Below are positions 1-11,785 of a stretch of DNA of 64,000 nt, piece by piece. Position numbers and translations under genes: made by a program. The DNA lies in the NCBI RefSeq assembly GCF_004801415.1, contig NZ_SSNX01000011.1, forward strand, positions 69,533 through 133,532, read 5' to 3'. The stretch is from Deinococcus sp. KSM4-11 (GTDB lineage Bacteria; Deinococcota; Deinococci; Deinococcales; Deinococcaceae). Within the stretch, counting starts at the first letter, position 1. Every line of letters begins with the position of its first letter. Below the pieces are notes generated by a model, which saw only the letters and a list, made by a program, of their open reading frames with translations, searched no databases and was not told where the DNA came from.

Positions 1-172
1 ACCACCACGCCAGTCAGGACGGTTCTGCTGTGTTGGGCCGCGTTCCGCCTAGGGCGACCGGCACTGTTTGGTTCAGTTGTGAGGTACATAGGGCCAGCAT
101 CCCACGCGCCCAGGGCGGCGGGGTGAGGGAAGACTGAATGTGCGGTGGCCCCGGCCGTGTGGAATCAGGGCC

Positions 173-916
173 TCACTGCATCAGGTTGTTCATGCGGGCA
201 GGCAGCAGGGAGGCGCCAACGACCCCGAAGTCCTGCACCTGACCGCTGGCGTCCAGGCCGATGATCAGCGTCCAGCCGTCCTTCGGGCCGCGCTCGTAGG
301 AGGCTGTCCGGGTGTAATACGTCACGGTGCCGTGAGGCGTAAGTTCCTCGGCCAGCACGGCCGTCTCGGCACCATAGGCGCGTTTCCCTCCGGCACGGAA
401 CGACTGGAAGTCGCCGTAGGACTTCCACTGCGCCTTCACCTTCGGCGAGAAGGCGGCCCACACGGTCTGCAAGGAGCTGTCGTACCACTGCTGCGTGAGC
501 CAGCGCGCGAGCCTCAGGGTGGCGTCCAGCTGGGCGGAACCCGTCTCGGACACGGAAGCGGCCCTGACGGCAGGCCGGGCGCTCAGCGGCGCGCGGGGAA
601 TGGCCGCCGCGATGGTCGGAATACTGCCCTCGGCGTCCGCACCGGGGATATCCGGGAGCGTGGCCGGCAGCACGTCGGCCGTGGCGGGCCGGGTGGACGA
701 CGCGGTCGTCCCGGTGGCCGGGCGAACCGCGGTGCCCGCTGCGGCCGACACCCTGGCCCCGGCGACGGCCGTGGCTGACTGCACCGCGACCGGCTCTGGC
801 GGGTGAAACGCCGACCGGACGGCCTCACTGAGGGTACCGCCACTCACCACCATCGCGCTGGCGAGCGCCACCAAACCGTAGGCGGCCACCGACGCGAACT
901 GTTCCCGAACCCCCAT
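173..916 (-). CDS. Membrane-anchored or secreted hypothetical protein
   Basis: Protein of 247 residues whose function I do not recognise. An uncleaved or cleaved N-terminal hydrophobic segment (about residues 10-30) is followed by a long Ala/Thr/Pro-rich linker (about 35-135). A compact C-terminal domain (about 140-247) begins with an LDATLRLARWLTQQWY helix and looks like a small alpha+beta DUF3887/NTF2-like fold; that assignment is tentative. I chose the ATG at 916 because GGGAGGGG lies 5 to 12 bases upstream. A longer in-frame start at 985 would add residues with no obvious role. It probably acts outside the membrane, with the linker spanning the cell wall. Confidence 0.7.
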   Translation of the reverse strand: MGVREQFASVAAYGLVALASAMVVSGGTLSEAVRSAFHPPEPVAVQSATAVAGARVSAAAGTAVRPATGTTASSTRPATADVLPATLPDIPGADAEGSIPTIAAAIPRAPLSARPAVRAASVSETGSAQLDATLRLARWLTQQWYDSSLQTVWAAFSPKVKAQWKSYGDFQSFRAGGKRAYGAETAVLAEELTPHGTVTYYTRTASYERGPKDGWTLIIGLDASGQVQDFGVVGASLLPARMNNLMQ

Positions 917-1064
917 GCTGCCCCTCCCGCTGGCCCCACCCCGGCGACCGACCTCTCCCCCTACCGGGGGATGCCCGCACAGCATAGCGGCAAAGACCGG
1001 ATCAGGATCGGGCCTTTTTTACAGAGGGTCAGTTGGGCTGGACTTACCGCCTCACCAATGGAAA

Positions 1065-1101
1065 GGTCGTCCCGCCACATACGCTCTGTGGCGGGACGAC
1101 C
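1065..1101 (-). terminator. Terminator of the HD-GYP gene
   Basis: Perfect 15-bp inverted repeat (GGTCGTCCCGCCACA and its complement) with a 7-base loop, 16 bases past the stop of the gene at 1117. On the minus strand it is followed by only a short T run (TTTCC). Confidence 0.75.
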
Positions 1102-1116
1102 GGACGCCGGTGAGGA

Positions 1117-2691
1117 TCAGTGACCGAAAGCGCCCGCCGGGGCCGGGACGAGCCCGAACAGGGCGGGCCGGGCGTCCGGCTCGGTGGTCTCCGGTTCGTG
1201 CAGGGCCACCCAGGCCGCCACCACGCGCGGATCGAAGGCCTTGCCCGCTTCCTCCTGCAGGTATGCGTTCGCGCGGGCAGCGGGCCACGGCTGACGGTAG
1301 GCCCGTTCGCTGGTCAGGGCGTCATACACGTCCGCAACGGCCAGGATGCGGGCCAGCAGCGGAATCTGTTCGCCGTGTAGGCCGTCTGGGTAGCCCGCGC
1401 CGTCCCAGCGCTCATGGTGCCAGCGGACCACGCCGAGTTCCTCGGGGAGCAGGCCCAGACGCTGCGCGCGCTCGAAGCCGGACGCCGGGTGCTGGCGCAC
1501 GAGCGTCCAGTCCGCGCCGGTCAGGCGGCCGGGGTGGTTGAGCACGCCTGTGGGCACATCCAGCTTCCCAAGGTCGTGCAGGATGCCGCCCTGCGTCACG
1601 GCCCGCAAGGCCTCCGGTGGGCAGCCCAGCGCGCGGGCGAGTTCCAGGGCGTACAGCGTGACGCGGTGCGCGTGCCCGGCCGTGTAGGGGTCGTGCGCCT
1701 CGACCTCGGCGATCAGGGCGCGCACGGGGGCGCTGATACCGGCAGCCAGCAGGGCGTCCGGGTCGTTGTTCCACAGGCCCCTCACGGCGGTGCCCAGCGG
1801 CACCTGCTTCTCGCGGTACTGCGCGATCAGGCCGGTCAGCAGCGCCCCGCCGACCCCCACCAGCAGCACGTGGTACACCCACCACGACAGCGTCCACGCA
1901 AGATTCAGGACGATCACGATCTGCGCCAGGGCCAGCCAGCTTCCCGCATACACGACCGCCAGCTGCAGCGGGAACCGCGCGTACCGCCACGACAGCCAGT
2001 ACCGCGCCGAGGCCCACACGCACAGGGTGATCGTCAGCGCCAGGATCACCAGACGGCCGGTCCAGGCGGTGGGGGCCAACACCTCCGCGACTTCCGGGTT
2101 GAAGACCAGCGCGCCCAGTCCCACCAGGGTCAGCAGCCACACGGCCGGAAGCCAGTTGCGCAGGGCCAGCACGGCCCGCACCGCGCCGTTCGTGGTGGGG
2201 AAACTGGAGAGCAGCAGCCACGCCGCCGTGATCAGCGCGCCCAGCTGCGCCGCCGCAGGCAACGCGATGAACGCGTATGACGCGGCGTCCGCTGGCTCCA
2301 TGCCGGCCATACCCGCGTGGACATTCGCGCCCGCATGGCCCATCACGCCGACTTCCGGGGTGCCGAGACCATGCACGCCGTAGACCAGCCCCAGCGACCC
2401 GAAGGCCAGCGAGAGCAGCACGACTTCCGCGTTGCGCTGGCGCAGGCCGACCAGTCCCATCCAGACGGTCACGACGGCCGTGAAGGCGGCGGCGGCCAGC
2501 ACCAGCAGCATGTGGAAGGTCAGGAGTTCAAGCCGGGCGTTCAGGACGGGCACGGCTAGCAGCACGGCCAGCAGCAGCGCCGGGCCGCCCACGCCCAGCG
2601 CCAGCGGCTGACGGGCCCGGCGGATCGCGGCGTCCTTCACCGGAACCAGGATCAGGTCGTGGTGCGGACTTGGTTTGGAATGCGACGTCAT
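1117..2691 (-). CDS. Membrane HD-GYP domain protein, probable c-di-GMP phosphodiesterase
   Basis: Protein of 524 residues. About eight membrane segments lie between residues 30 and 290, and a cytoplasmic HD-GYP domain lies at about 325-500. The metal and substrate residues of the family are present: HD at 372-373 in GILHDLGK, HH at 425-426, and GYP at 433-435 in DGAGYPDG. Proteins of this class hydrolyse cyclic di-GMP to pGpG or GMP, so this is probably a signalling enzyme controlled by its membrane sensor part. The segment between two early helices (107-131) is rich in His and Met and could bind metal or haem. The gene stands alone, with a leaderless-type promoter (TACGGT, 6 bases before ATG) and a strong hairpin after the stop. 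Confidence 0.9.
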   Translation of the reverse strand: MTSHSKPSPHHDLILVPVKDAAIRRARQPLALGVGGPALLLAVLLAVPVLNARLELLTFHMLLVLAAAAFTAVVTVWMGLVGLRQRNAEVVLLSLAFGSLGLVYGVHGLGTPEVGVMGHAGANVHAGMAGMEPADAASYAFIALPAAAQLGALITAAWLLLSSFPTTNGAVRAVLALRNWLPAVWLLTLVGLGALVFNPEVAEVLAPTAWTGRLVILALTITLCVWASARYWLSWRYARFPLQLAVVYAGSWLALAQIVIVLNLAWTLSWWVYHVLLVGVGGALLTGLIAQYREKQVPLGTAVRGLWNNDPDALLAAGISAPVRALIAEVEAHDPYTAGHAHRVTLYALELARALGCPPEALRAVTQGGILHDLGKLDVPTGVLNHPGRLTGADWTLVRQHPASGFERAQRLGLLPEELGVVRWHHERWDGAGYPDGLHGEQIPLLARILAVADVYDALTSERAYRQPWPAARANAYLQEEAGKAFDPRVVAAWVALHEPETTEPDARPALFGLVPAPAGAFGH

Positions 2692-2697
2692 GCCGTC

Positions 2698-2703
2698 ACC
2701 GTA
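2698..2703 (-). promoter_or_regulatory. Leaderless -10 box of the HD-GYP gene
   Basis: TACGGT lies 6 bases before the ATG at 2691 with no Shine-Dalgarno site between, the arrangement of leaderless Deinococcus promoters. Confidence 0.55.
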
Positions 2704-2956
2704 GGGCGCAGAATGTCACGCGCATCTGACGAACACGGGCCGTCCAGTTGCGCTTCCGACGCGTCCCAGAGGGCATTCTCAGATATTCACATGTCTGGAG
2801 CGCACGCGGCCACCCTCTGGTGCCCCCCGGCGGGGGCGTTGCGCCAGTGCTGGGCGTCAAGCAGATGCAGAGCCCACTTCGCTCCGCCCATGAACGCCGC
2901 GCCACACGGCAACGGGCGCGAACCGAATCGGCCGCGCCCGCTCCATCACATCGGAC

Positions 2957-3148
2957 TTACTCGGTAATTCCGCGCTTGGCGATTTCCTTGTCTTCCATGA
3001 TCTTGCCCAGGATGAAGAAGGTCGGTCCCCAGTGCCCCACGAACAGGCCATCGCGTTCCTTGTCGGACGAATCGTTCTGGAGGTACTGACTGGCGCTGAG
3101 CAGGATCGAACCGAAACCAAGCAGGTACAGCACATTGTGGATCTTCAT
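2957..3148 (-). CDS. Small membrane protein
   Basis: Protein of 63 residues. It has one hydrophobic stretch at about 5-22, a charged middle (NDSSDKERDG), and a second, shorter hydrophobic segment with GLFVGHWGPTFFILG. Short proteins with a similar GLFxGxWxPTFxxLG segment occur in many bacteria without a known role; that comparison is from memory. The ATG at 3148 is chosen over upstream in-frame starts because AAGGAG sits 6 bases before it. It is followed by a hydrophilic tail of about 15 residues. Probably expressed alone. Confidence 0.75.
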   Translation of the reverse strand: MKIHNVLYLLGFGSILLSASQYLQNDSSDKERDGLFVGHWGPTFFILGKIMEDKEIAKRGITE

Positions 3149-3352
3149 GGGAACTCCTTCATGCCCGGCCCGCACTGAGGCCTGCATTACGCCCCCTATG
3201 ACACGCCCCCAGCCACTCCTCAACGGTACGCGGCCCCACGCTGTGAGGTGCGCCTTTACCCACCGTGACGCCTTTCCCAAGAGACCCGCCAGACCAACTG
3301 CACGCCCGGCCGCAATTGCTGACCCGCCGTCGTCAGTTAGAACCCGAGGCGT

Positions 3353-3820
3353 TCAGGGCAGGTCGTTCGCAAACTCCGTCAGGTCGTCCAGATAGGCCTT
3401 GAGCCACGCCAGCAGGTTCGCGCGCGTGTACCCCCCCGTCATCAGGTACGACGCATCCAGATACGCGCTGTCCTCCTCGTTGGAGAGGTAGGCCTGAGAG
3501 TAATTGGTGAGGTTCCAGTCGTTCACGTACTGGATAACCTCGTCGGACGACGTATCCGCGTCGTATCCGGTCGTGGCGTTCACGCGGGTGCAGAGATCCG
3601 CCTTGCAGCCTTCCAGATCCAGGTACACCGTGTCGCCGTCGATGTTCAGGGTGATGGACGGGCCGGTCTTGCTGTCGCCCGGCGACAACTTCGCGCTGTA
3701 CCCCGCCTGCGTGATCACCTGCATCACCGTCGCCGGTCGGCCATCGAGCACCTCACCCGTGACGGCCAGACCGGACGACAGCAGCGACAGGGCCAGCACC
3801 GACGCGGGGAAGTATTTCAT
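3353..3820 (-). CDS. Secreted YbjN-domain protein
   Basis: Protein of 155 residues with a signal peptide (about 1-20) and a mature part that fits the YbjN family (type III secretion chaperone-like fold). Visible elements are VMQVITQAGYSAKLS, the strands ITLNIDGDTVYLDLEGC, and a C-terminal helix ANLLAWLKAYLDDL. Two cysteines close together (GCKADLC) could form a disulfide outside the cell. YbjN proteins in other bacteria affect stress response and motility, but the role here is unknown. The start at 3820 is supported by TACGCT 6 bases upstream, in leaderless arrangement. Confidence 0.75.
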   Translation of the reverse strand: MKYFPASVLALSLLSSGLAVTGEVLDGRPATVMQVITQAGYSAKLSPGDSKTGPSITLNIDGDTVYLDLEGCKADLCTRVNATTGYDADTSSDEVIQYVNDWNLTNYSQAYLSNEEDSAYLDASYLMTGGYTRANLLAWLKAYLDDLTEFANDLP

Positions 3821-3826
3821 TCACGC

Positions 3827-3832
3827 AGCGTA
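3827..3832 (-). promoter_or_regulatory. Leaderless -10 box of the YbjN-like gene
   Basis: TACGCT is separated by 6 bases from the ATG at 3820, with no Shine-Dalgarno site. Confidence 0.5.
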
Positions 3833-3878
3833 AGATCCCACCTCTGACGGGCCTCTCACACTTGGCCGGTCACGGGCA

Positions 3879-4172
3879 CTACCGGCCCAGCGCGGCCACG
3901 AGTTCCGCCTTGCTCATGCCGCTGCGGCCCTTCACGCCCCGTTCCTTCGCGCGGTTGTACAGCTCGTCCCGCGACAGGTCGGACAGCGCCGCGTTCGGAT
4001 TCCCGGTGCCCTGCGTGCGCGTGTTCGGCGTGCGGCCGTTCTCGCGCCGGTGCTTGTTCACGGTGCGCGCCGCGATCTCCTCGACTCGATCCTCCGACAC
4101 GCCCCGCTGCTTCTCGGAGTCCTTGACGTGCTGGTATTGGCGTTCATCCTTGCGGCTCCAGGCTCTGGGCAT
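3879..4172 (-). CDS. Rho-N/SAP-like small basic protein (plasmid-stabilization family)
   Basis: Protein of 97 residues. The N-terminal half matches the small family often labelled plasmid stabilization protein (MPRAWSRKDERQYQHVKDS, then EEIAARTVNKHRR). The C-terminal part (about 62-97) is a SAP or Rho N-terminal-like helical module, LSRDELYNRAKERGV...MSKAELVAALGR, which in other proteins binds nucleic acid. The name is historical and says little about function; DNA or RNA binding is an inference from the module and the basic composition. The start at 4172 has AGGAGG 8 bases upstream, and a TACGGT box lies at 4192-4197. Confidence 0.85.
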   Translation of the reverse strand: MPRAWSRKDERQYQHVKDSEKQRGVSEDRVEEIAARTVNKHRRENGRTPNTRTQGTGNPNAALSDLSRDELYNRAKERGVKGRSGMSKAELVAALGR

Positions 4173-4274
4173 ACGTGTGACCTCCTGATGATCACCGTAG
4201 CCACACGTCCATCAACGTCGGTGAGGCTGAGTTTCACGCGCCGTCATGATGGAATGGGAAACGAACCGCGCTCC

Positions 4275-4472
4275 CTATTCCGCTCCTACCACCGCCTGCA
4301 CCCGTCCCACCTGCCCCGACGTGAGCCGCACCTTGATCCCATGCGGATGCGACGGCGAAGACGTGAGCAGCGCCGCCACCACACCACGTGTGAGTTTCCC
4401 TGACGCCTGATCCTGCTTCTGCACGATATCCACGGTCACGCCGGGCTGAATCTGGGAGCGAAGTGGAGGCAT
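4275..4472 (-). CDS. YwbE family protein (DUF2196)
   Basis: Protein of 65 residues that matches the YwbE family along its whole length. It has IQPGVTVDIVQKQDQASGK, LTRGVV, then SHPHGIKVRL and GQVGRV, the hallmark segments. The family is a small beta-rich fold of unknown function, common in Firmicutes and Deinococcus. The start at 4472 is preceded by TACCCT at 6 bases, again without a ribosome binding site. Confidence 0.9.
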   Translation of the reverse strand: MPPLRSQIQPGVTVDIVQKQDQASGKLTRGVVAALLTSSPSHPHGIKVRLTSGQVGRVQAVVGAE

Positions 4473-4478
4473 GGCGAG

Positions 4479-4484
4479 AGGGTA
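4479..4484 (-). promoter_or_regulatory. Leaderless -10 box of the YwbE gene
   Basis: TACCCT lies 6 bases before the ATG at 4472. Confidence 0.5.
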
Positions 4485-4508
4485 CTGCGGACGCTCAGCT
4501 GAAATGGG

Positions 4509-4871
4509 TCAGGGAATCTCTGTAAACCGCTGCGCGAGCGCGGCGTAGATTCCCTGCACCTGCTGACCACTCGGCTCATTGGCCGAGGACGAATCAATCA
4601 CCGTCGTGGTCGTGCCGTTCTCGACGGCGGTAAAGATGACAAGTGACGAGCTATAAGCAGAAGATGCGCCAACATCCAGTGAAAGCCACTGCGGCTTTCT
4701 GTCGATGACCCGCCAAGCGCTGCCCCCTGGAACCGGCACAATCTTGGGAGCGGCCTCGGCAATAGCGTCGAGCACCTGCTGAGCACGGGCCAGATAACGA
4801 TGAGCACTCTTCGGCTGTGCCGGCGCAGGTGCACACGCGAGAAGGGCAACAGCCGGAAGCAACAGGAGCAA
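4509..4871 (-). CDS. Putative lipoprotein
   Basis: Protein of 120 residues with a lipoprotein signal: a hydrophobic core followed by ALLAC, the cysteine being about residue 13. The mature part has an early helix (RYLARAQQVLDAIAEAA) and then beta-rich sequence. I do not recognise a family. The start is uncertain. The frame is open only to about 4886, and the first usual start codon is TTG at 4871. A TAGGCT box at 4884-4889 would place a leaderless start at a non-standard codon near 4877. The gene converges on nothing and reads away from the RNA gene at 4988. Confidence 0.6.
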   Translation of the reverse strand: MLLLLPAVALLACAPAPAQPKSAHRYLARAQQVLDAIAEAAPKIVPVPGGSAWRVIDRKPQWLSLDVGASSAYSSSLVIFTAVENGTTTTVIDSSSANEPSGQQVQGIYAALAQRFTEIP

Positions 4872-4987
4872 GCGGATACGGTGAGCCTACAGCGCATCTA
4901 CAGGCGTCCATGACGTATTTCAGCGAGCAGGTAGGCCATTCCCCACATTCCGGAAGCTTCTTTGACCTGCTAGCCTACCCTTGTCGT

Positions 4988-5197
4988 GGGGGAGTGGTCT
5001 CAATAGGCAGGGCACCGGAAAAAACGACTATGTAGAGCCGAAAAGGCGGAAGCCTTGGGCGCAGGCAGCAACGCCGGAGCGGGTTGCGGAAGCACCTATA
5101 GCGGCCCCGCAAGGGGTGGGACAAAGCAGCAAGGGAAGCGCGTTTCCTGAAAGCTCCAGCGCCATTCATGCGGGTTCGAGTCCCGTCTCCTCCACCA
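4988..5197 (+). ncRNA. Structured RNA with a tRNA-like terminal domain, family unknown
   Basis: The 3' end is a textbook tRNA end. A 5-bp T stem (5170-5174 with 5182-5186) closes the loop TTCGAGT. It is followed at once by a 7-base acceptor strand CTCCTCC (5187-5193), discriminator A and an encoded CCA (5195-5197). The acceptor partner GGGGGAG occurs at 4988-4994 and pairs in all seven positions with one G-U. Between them lie about 175 bases with no anticodon arm that I can find. They hold several hairpins: 5068-5087 (GCAAC/GTTGC plus inner CCG/CGG), 5105-5116 (CCCC-GCAA-GGGG, a GNRA tetraloop) and 5037-5047. A terminator follows 3 bases after CCA. The GGTCTC after the acceptor recalls the tmRNA D-loop region, but I find no tag reading frame ending in Ala-Leu-Ala-type codons, and the RNA is much too short for tmRNA. 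Alternatives are a tRNA with an intron, a Y-RNA-like tRNA mimic, or a degenerate tmRNA. Confidence 0.55.
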
Positions 5198-5200
5198 AAT

Positions 5201-5238
5201 AGCAAAATCGGCCTTCGTAGAGGCCGATCTGATTTGCT
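5201..5238. terminator. Bidirectional terminator between the tRNA-like RNA and purF
   Basis: Core stem ATCGGCCT/AGGCCGAT with a 6-base loop, extended by AGCAAA (5201-5206) pairing with TTTGCT (5233-5238). It lies 3 bases after the encoded CCA on the plus strand and 9 bases after the purF stop on the minus strand. Confidence 0.8.
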
Positions 5239-5247
5239 GATCTTGCC

Positions 5248-6666
<1,419 letters not shown>

Positions 6667-6697
6667 GGGCGGCTCCGGGCCTGGGGGAACGCCCCGC

Positions 6698-8941
<2,244 letters not shown>

Positions 8942-9005
8942 GGAAGTGCCTCTGAAGGGTGCTGGGGATGAAATAAACCGCGCGCGGTGCGTGGAGTTGG
9001 GCGGC

Positions 9006-9482
9006 TCAGCCGTGCTTCTTGCCCATCTGCACTTGCCCACGGTGGTAGGCGACGTGCCTCAGCTGCATGCCCAGGCCGGTCAGGCGTTCACGCTGGCCGG
9101 TGGGGGCGGCGGGCGCGCGGAGCAGGTCGCCCAGCTGCCCGTCGGTCAGGTCGCGGGTGTGCGCGACAACCTCCGCGCCGACCCGGTCGAGTTCGCCCAG
9201 GACGATGGCCTTGCTGTTGGTCTCGTTCGCGTGGGGCGTGCCGCGCAGGTCGTTCATCCACGGCGCGGTTTCCCAGCCCAGGTGGGCGTAAGTGGCGCTG
9301 AAGTCCTGCAACGCGAAGAAGCGCAGCCACTCCGAGATGTGCAGGGCGTGCCACGCGGGACTGTGGCCCAACAGGGACGACTGGAAGTCGGCGTCCGGCA
9401 CGGCATCGAGCGCGGCGCGGAACATGGTCAGCTCCTGCTCGAAGGCGCTGGCCAGGAAGCTCTGGGCACTGACGCCCGTCAT
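9006..9482 (-). CDS. DinB-family putative metalloenzyme
   Basis: Protein of 158 residues with the four-helix DinB/YfiT architecture. The likely metal ligands are His in [13 protein letters not shown] (about residues 40-50) and the pair in [11 protein letters not shown] near the C-terminus, the typical HxxxHRGQ motif. Family members include thiol-dependent transferases and many proteins of unknown role. Its ATG overlaps the purQ stop by four bases (ATGA), so it is translationally coupled to PurQ and precedes purL. This suggests a role linked to the purine pathway or to control of its intermediates; that is inference. Confidence 0.85.
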   Translation of the reverse strand: MTGVSAQSFLASAFEQELTMFRAALDAVPDADFQSSLLGHSPAWHALHISEWLRFFALQDFSATYAHLGWETAPWMNDLRGTPHANETNSKAIVLGELDRVGAEVVAHTRDLTDGQLGDLLRAPAAPTGQRERLTGLGMQLRHVAYHRGQVQMGKKHG

Positions 9483-10165
9483 GCGCCCACCGGCACGGCC
9501 GCCACGCCGGTCCGGCTCAGGCTGCGAAACACGCCCTGGCCGTCCTCGCTGCCCAGCAGGGCCTCCACGGCCCGCTCCGGGTGGGGCATCATGCCCAGCA
9601 CGTTCCCGCGCTCGTTCACGATCCCGGCGATGTCGTTCAGGCTGCCGTTGGGGTTGTCCACATACCGGAACACGACCTGCCCGTTCCCTTCCAGCCGGGC
9701 AATCGTCTCCGGATCGGCATAGTAGTTGCCCTCGCCGTGCGCGATGGGAATCTCGATGACCTGGCCCTGCGTGTACGCGCCGGTGAACGCGGTTCGGACG
9801 CTTTCGACACGCAGGTGCACGGGCCTGCACATGAAGTGCAGCTCGCGGTTGCGGCTCAGCGCGCCGGGCAACAGGCCGCTCTCGGTGAGCACCTGGAAGC
9901 CGTTGCACACGCCCAGTACGTATCCCCCCCGCTCGGCATGCGCCTTCACGGCCTGCATGATCGGGCTGCGGGCGGCAATCGCGCCGCTGCGGAGGTGATC
10001 GCCGTAACTGAAGCCGCCGGGCAGGAACACCAGATCGGTGCCTGCCGGCAGACCGGGTTCCGTGTGCCACACGAACTGCGCGTGCTCGTCGAGCAGCAGC
10101 CGCGCGGCATGCAGGGCGTCACCGTCGCAGTTGCTGCCGGGAAACTGGATCACGACGGTCTTCAT
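9479..10165 (-). CDS. purQ: Phosphoribosylformylglycinamidine synthase, glutaminase subunit
   Basis: Class I glutamine amidotransferase of 228 residues that supplies ammonia to PurL. The start [16 protein letters not shown] is typical. The nucleophile Cys sits in [13 protein letters not shown], and the His-Glu pair in [10 protein letters not shown] near the C-terminus. GGAGGG lies 6 bases before the ATG at 10165. It follows the cupin gene after 127 non-coding bases and overlaps the DinB-like gene by ATGA. Confidence 0.97.
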   Translation of the reverse strand: MKTVVIQFPGSNCDGDALHAARLLLDEHAQFVWHTEPGLPAGTDLVFLPGGFSYGDHLRSGAIAARSPIMQAVKAHAERGGYVLGVCNGFQVLTESGLLPGALSRNRELHFMCRPVHLRVESVRTAFTGAYTQGQVIEIPIAHGEGNYYADPETIARLEGNGQVVFRYVDNPNGSLNDIAGIVNERGNVLGMMPHPERAVEALLGSEDGQGVFRSLSRTGVAAVPVGA

Positions 10166-10200
10166 AACCCTCCGATTGAAGCGGCGCGAGCGGCGAAATC

Positions 10201-10213
10201 CGAGCGGAGCGAG
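10201..10213 (+). repeat. Dispersed 13-mer CGAGCGGAGCGAG, copy 1
   Basis: The same 13 bases occur at 34384-34396 and, inverted, at 37891-37903. Here it lies between the cupin gene and purQ. Confidence 0.5.
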
Positions 10214-10292
10214 TGAGAGCAAGCGCCCATGACCGGAGCTGGAGCGGCCTGCGGCGCGTTCCCGCGGGCCGCGGAAGTGGAGGTGATGGGCG

Positions 10293-10664
10293 TCACAGGT
10301 GCTCCGGCTGCGCCACGGTGCGCTCGTTGACGACATTCCCGGTGTTCAGGGTGCCGGCAGGTTCGAACATCAGCATCCAGACCTCCTCCGTCTCCGCCAC
10401 GGGCAGGTGCTCCACGCCGCGCGGCACGATGATGATCTCCCCCACCCCGATCCGCTGCTCGCCGCCTCTGAAGCGCATCAGCAGCGTGCCCTGCGTGACC
10501 ATGAACAGCTCGTCCTCGTGCTCATGCGCGTGCCACACGAACTCGCCGCTGATCTTGGCGATCTTCACGTGCTGACCGTTCAGCTCCCCGATCACCTTCG
10601 GTTGCCAGTGTTCGTTGAAGGCGTCGAATTTGTCCTGCAACCTCACGACTTCGGGGATGCTCAC
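10293..10664 (-). CDS. Cupin-domain protein in the purine operon
   Basis: Single-domain cupin of 123 residues. Motif 1 is visible as [15 protein letters not shown], with His and Glu metal ligands, and motif 2 as [11 protein letters not shown] with its His. The substrate is unknown; the fold is shared by isomerases, dioxygenases and binding proteins. It starts with GTG at 10664, overlapping the purS stop by four bases (GTGA), so it is translated together with PurS. Its place between purS and purQ points to a purine-related role, but nothing in the sequence names the reaction. Confidence 0.85.
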   Translation of the reverse strand: MSIPEVVRLQDKFDAFNEHWQPKVIGELNGQHVKIAKISGEFVWHAHEHEDELFMVTQGTLLMRFRGGEQRIGVGEIIIVPRGVEHLPVAETEEVWMLMFEPAGTLNTGNVVNERTVAQPEHL

Positions 10665-10912
10665 GCCTCGTTCAACTCCCAGCGGGCATCCTCCATCACG
10701 GGATTGCTCAGCACGTTCTCGGTGATGTCCCTCAGTTGGGCTTCCACGTCGTCGCGGCTGCCGTTCAGGGTCAGTTCGATGTACTTCCCGACGCGCACGC
10801 CGTTCACGTTCCCGTGGTCGAGGTGCGACAGGGCGCGTTCCACGGTGCGTCCCTGCGGGTCGAGGATGCTGGGCTTGAGGGTCACGAACACTTTGGCTTT
10901 GAAGGTGGACAT
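10661..10912 (-). CDS. purS: Phosphoribosylformylglycinamidine synthase, PurS subunit
   Basis: Small dimeric subunit of 83 residues that bridges PurL and PurQ and helps pass ammonia between them. The family signatures are KVFVTLKPSILDPQG and the segment ...VEAQLRDITENVLSNPVMEDARWEL, quoted here in part. AGGAGAACCC precedes the ATG at 10912. It lies 63 bases after purC and overlaps the cupin gene by GTGA. Confidence 0.96.
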   Translation of the reverse strand: MSTFKAKVFVTLKPSILDPQGRTVERALSHLDHGNVNGVRVGKYIELTLNGSRDDVEAQLRDITENVLSNPVMEDARWELNEA

Positions 10913-10975
10913 GGGTTCTCCTGTGAAGGCCGGGGGCCGGGGCTGAACGTGAGACGCAGACTCAGCGGTCGGCGC

Positions 10976-11719
10976 TCAGCCCTCGGCCGGGGCGGTCACG
11001 CGCCGCAGCATCTCCGCGTACGCGTCCTCGACGCCGCCCAGGTCGCGGCGGAAACGGTCTTTGTCCATCTTCTCGTTCGTTTCGGCGTCCCAGAAGCGGC
11101 AGGTGTCGGGGCTGATCTCGTCGGCGAGGACGATGGTGCCGTCGGGCAGGGTGCCGAATTCGAGTTTGAAGTCGATCAGGCGCACGCCGCGTGCCAGGAA
11201 GTACGGCACCAGGAAGCCCCGGATCTTCAGGGCGAGTTCGCGGATGCGCAGCAGTTGCGGTTCGGTGGCCCAGCCGAGGCTCAGGGCGGTATCGGTGTTG
11301 ATCAGCGGATCGCCCAGCGCGTCGGACTTGTAGCAGTACTCGACGATGGGGTGTTCCAGCGGCGTGCCTTCCTCGATGCCCAGGCGCTTGGAGAAGCTCC
11401 CGGCGGCGACGTTCCGCACGATGACTTCCACTGGCACGATGGTCACGGCCTTCACGAGCTGCTCGGTGTCGGAGAGTTTCCCGACGAAGTGCGTGGGCAC
11501 TCCGGCGGCCTCCAGCAGCGGGTACAGGTGCGCGGTGATGGCGTTGTTCGTGGCGCCCTTGCCCACCCAGGATCCGCGTTTCTGGGCATTGAAGGCGGTG
11601 GCGTCGTCCTTGTATTCCACGATGTACTCACTGGGATCGGCGGTGGCGTAGACGCGTTTGGCCTTGCCCTCGTACTTCATCTCGCCCCGCTGTCGCCCTT
11701 CGCTGCTCGGTGCCGTCAT
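10976..11719 (-). CDS. purC: Phosphoribosylaminoimidazole-succinocarboxamide synthase
   Basis: SAICAR synthetase of 247 residues, joining CAIR and aspartate with ATP. Signatures are [10 protein letters not shown] at the N-terminus, [25 protein letters not shown] and [14 protein letters not shown]. The start at 11719 has GGAGGG 5 bases upstream. An internal ATG 13 codons later would give the shorter N-terminus usual in other species and cannot be ruled out. First gene of the purine operon, with a candidate promoter at 11757-11785. Confidence 0.96.
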   Translation of the reverse strand: MTAPSSEGRQRGEMKYEGKAKRVYATADPSEYIVEYKDDATAFNAQKRGSWVGKGATNNAITAHLYPLLEAAGVPTHFVGKLSDTEQLVKAVTIVPVEVIVRNVAAGSFSKRLGIEEGTPLEHPIVEYCYKSDALGDPLINTDTALSLGWATEPQLLRIRELALKIRGFLVPYFLARGVRLIDFKLEFGTLPDGTIVLADEISPDTCRFWDAETNEKMDKDRFRRDLGGVEDAYAEMLRRVTAPAEG

Positions 11720-11756
11720 ACGCCCTCCGCCGTGCCTGTGGAATGCCAGGTCTGGG

Positions 11757-11785
11757 AATGTAGGAACCGCGTCCCCCGTGGTAAA
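11757..11785 (-). promoter_or_regulatory. Candidate promoter of the purine operon
   Basis: TTTACC and TACATT are separated by exactly 17 bases, ending 37 bases before the purC start. Each hexamer matches 4 of 6 consensus positions. I see no purine riboswitch in the leader. Confidence 0.5.

Noticed and set aside
4988..5197. Ordinary tmRNA (ssrA)
   Set aside because: The ends look right, but the length is only about 210 bases and no frame encodes a tag ending in the usual Ala-rich codons followed by a stop.
4981..5202. 73-codon open frame across the tRNA-like RNA, and its antisense frame
   Set aside because: Products such as GGDGTRTR on the antisense side are the known spurious translation of tRNA ends; no ribosome binding site or family match.
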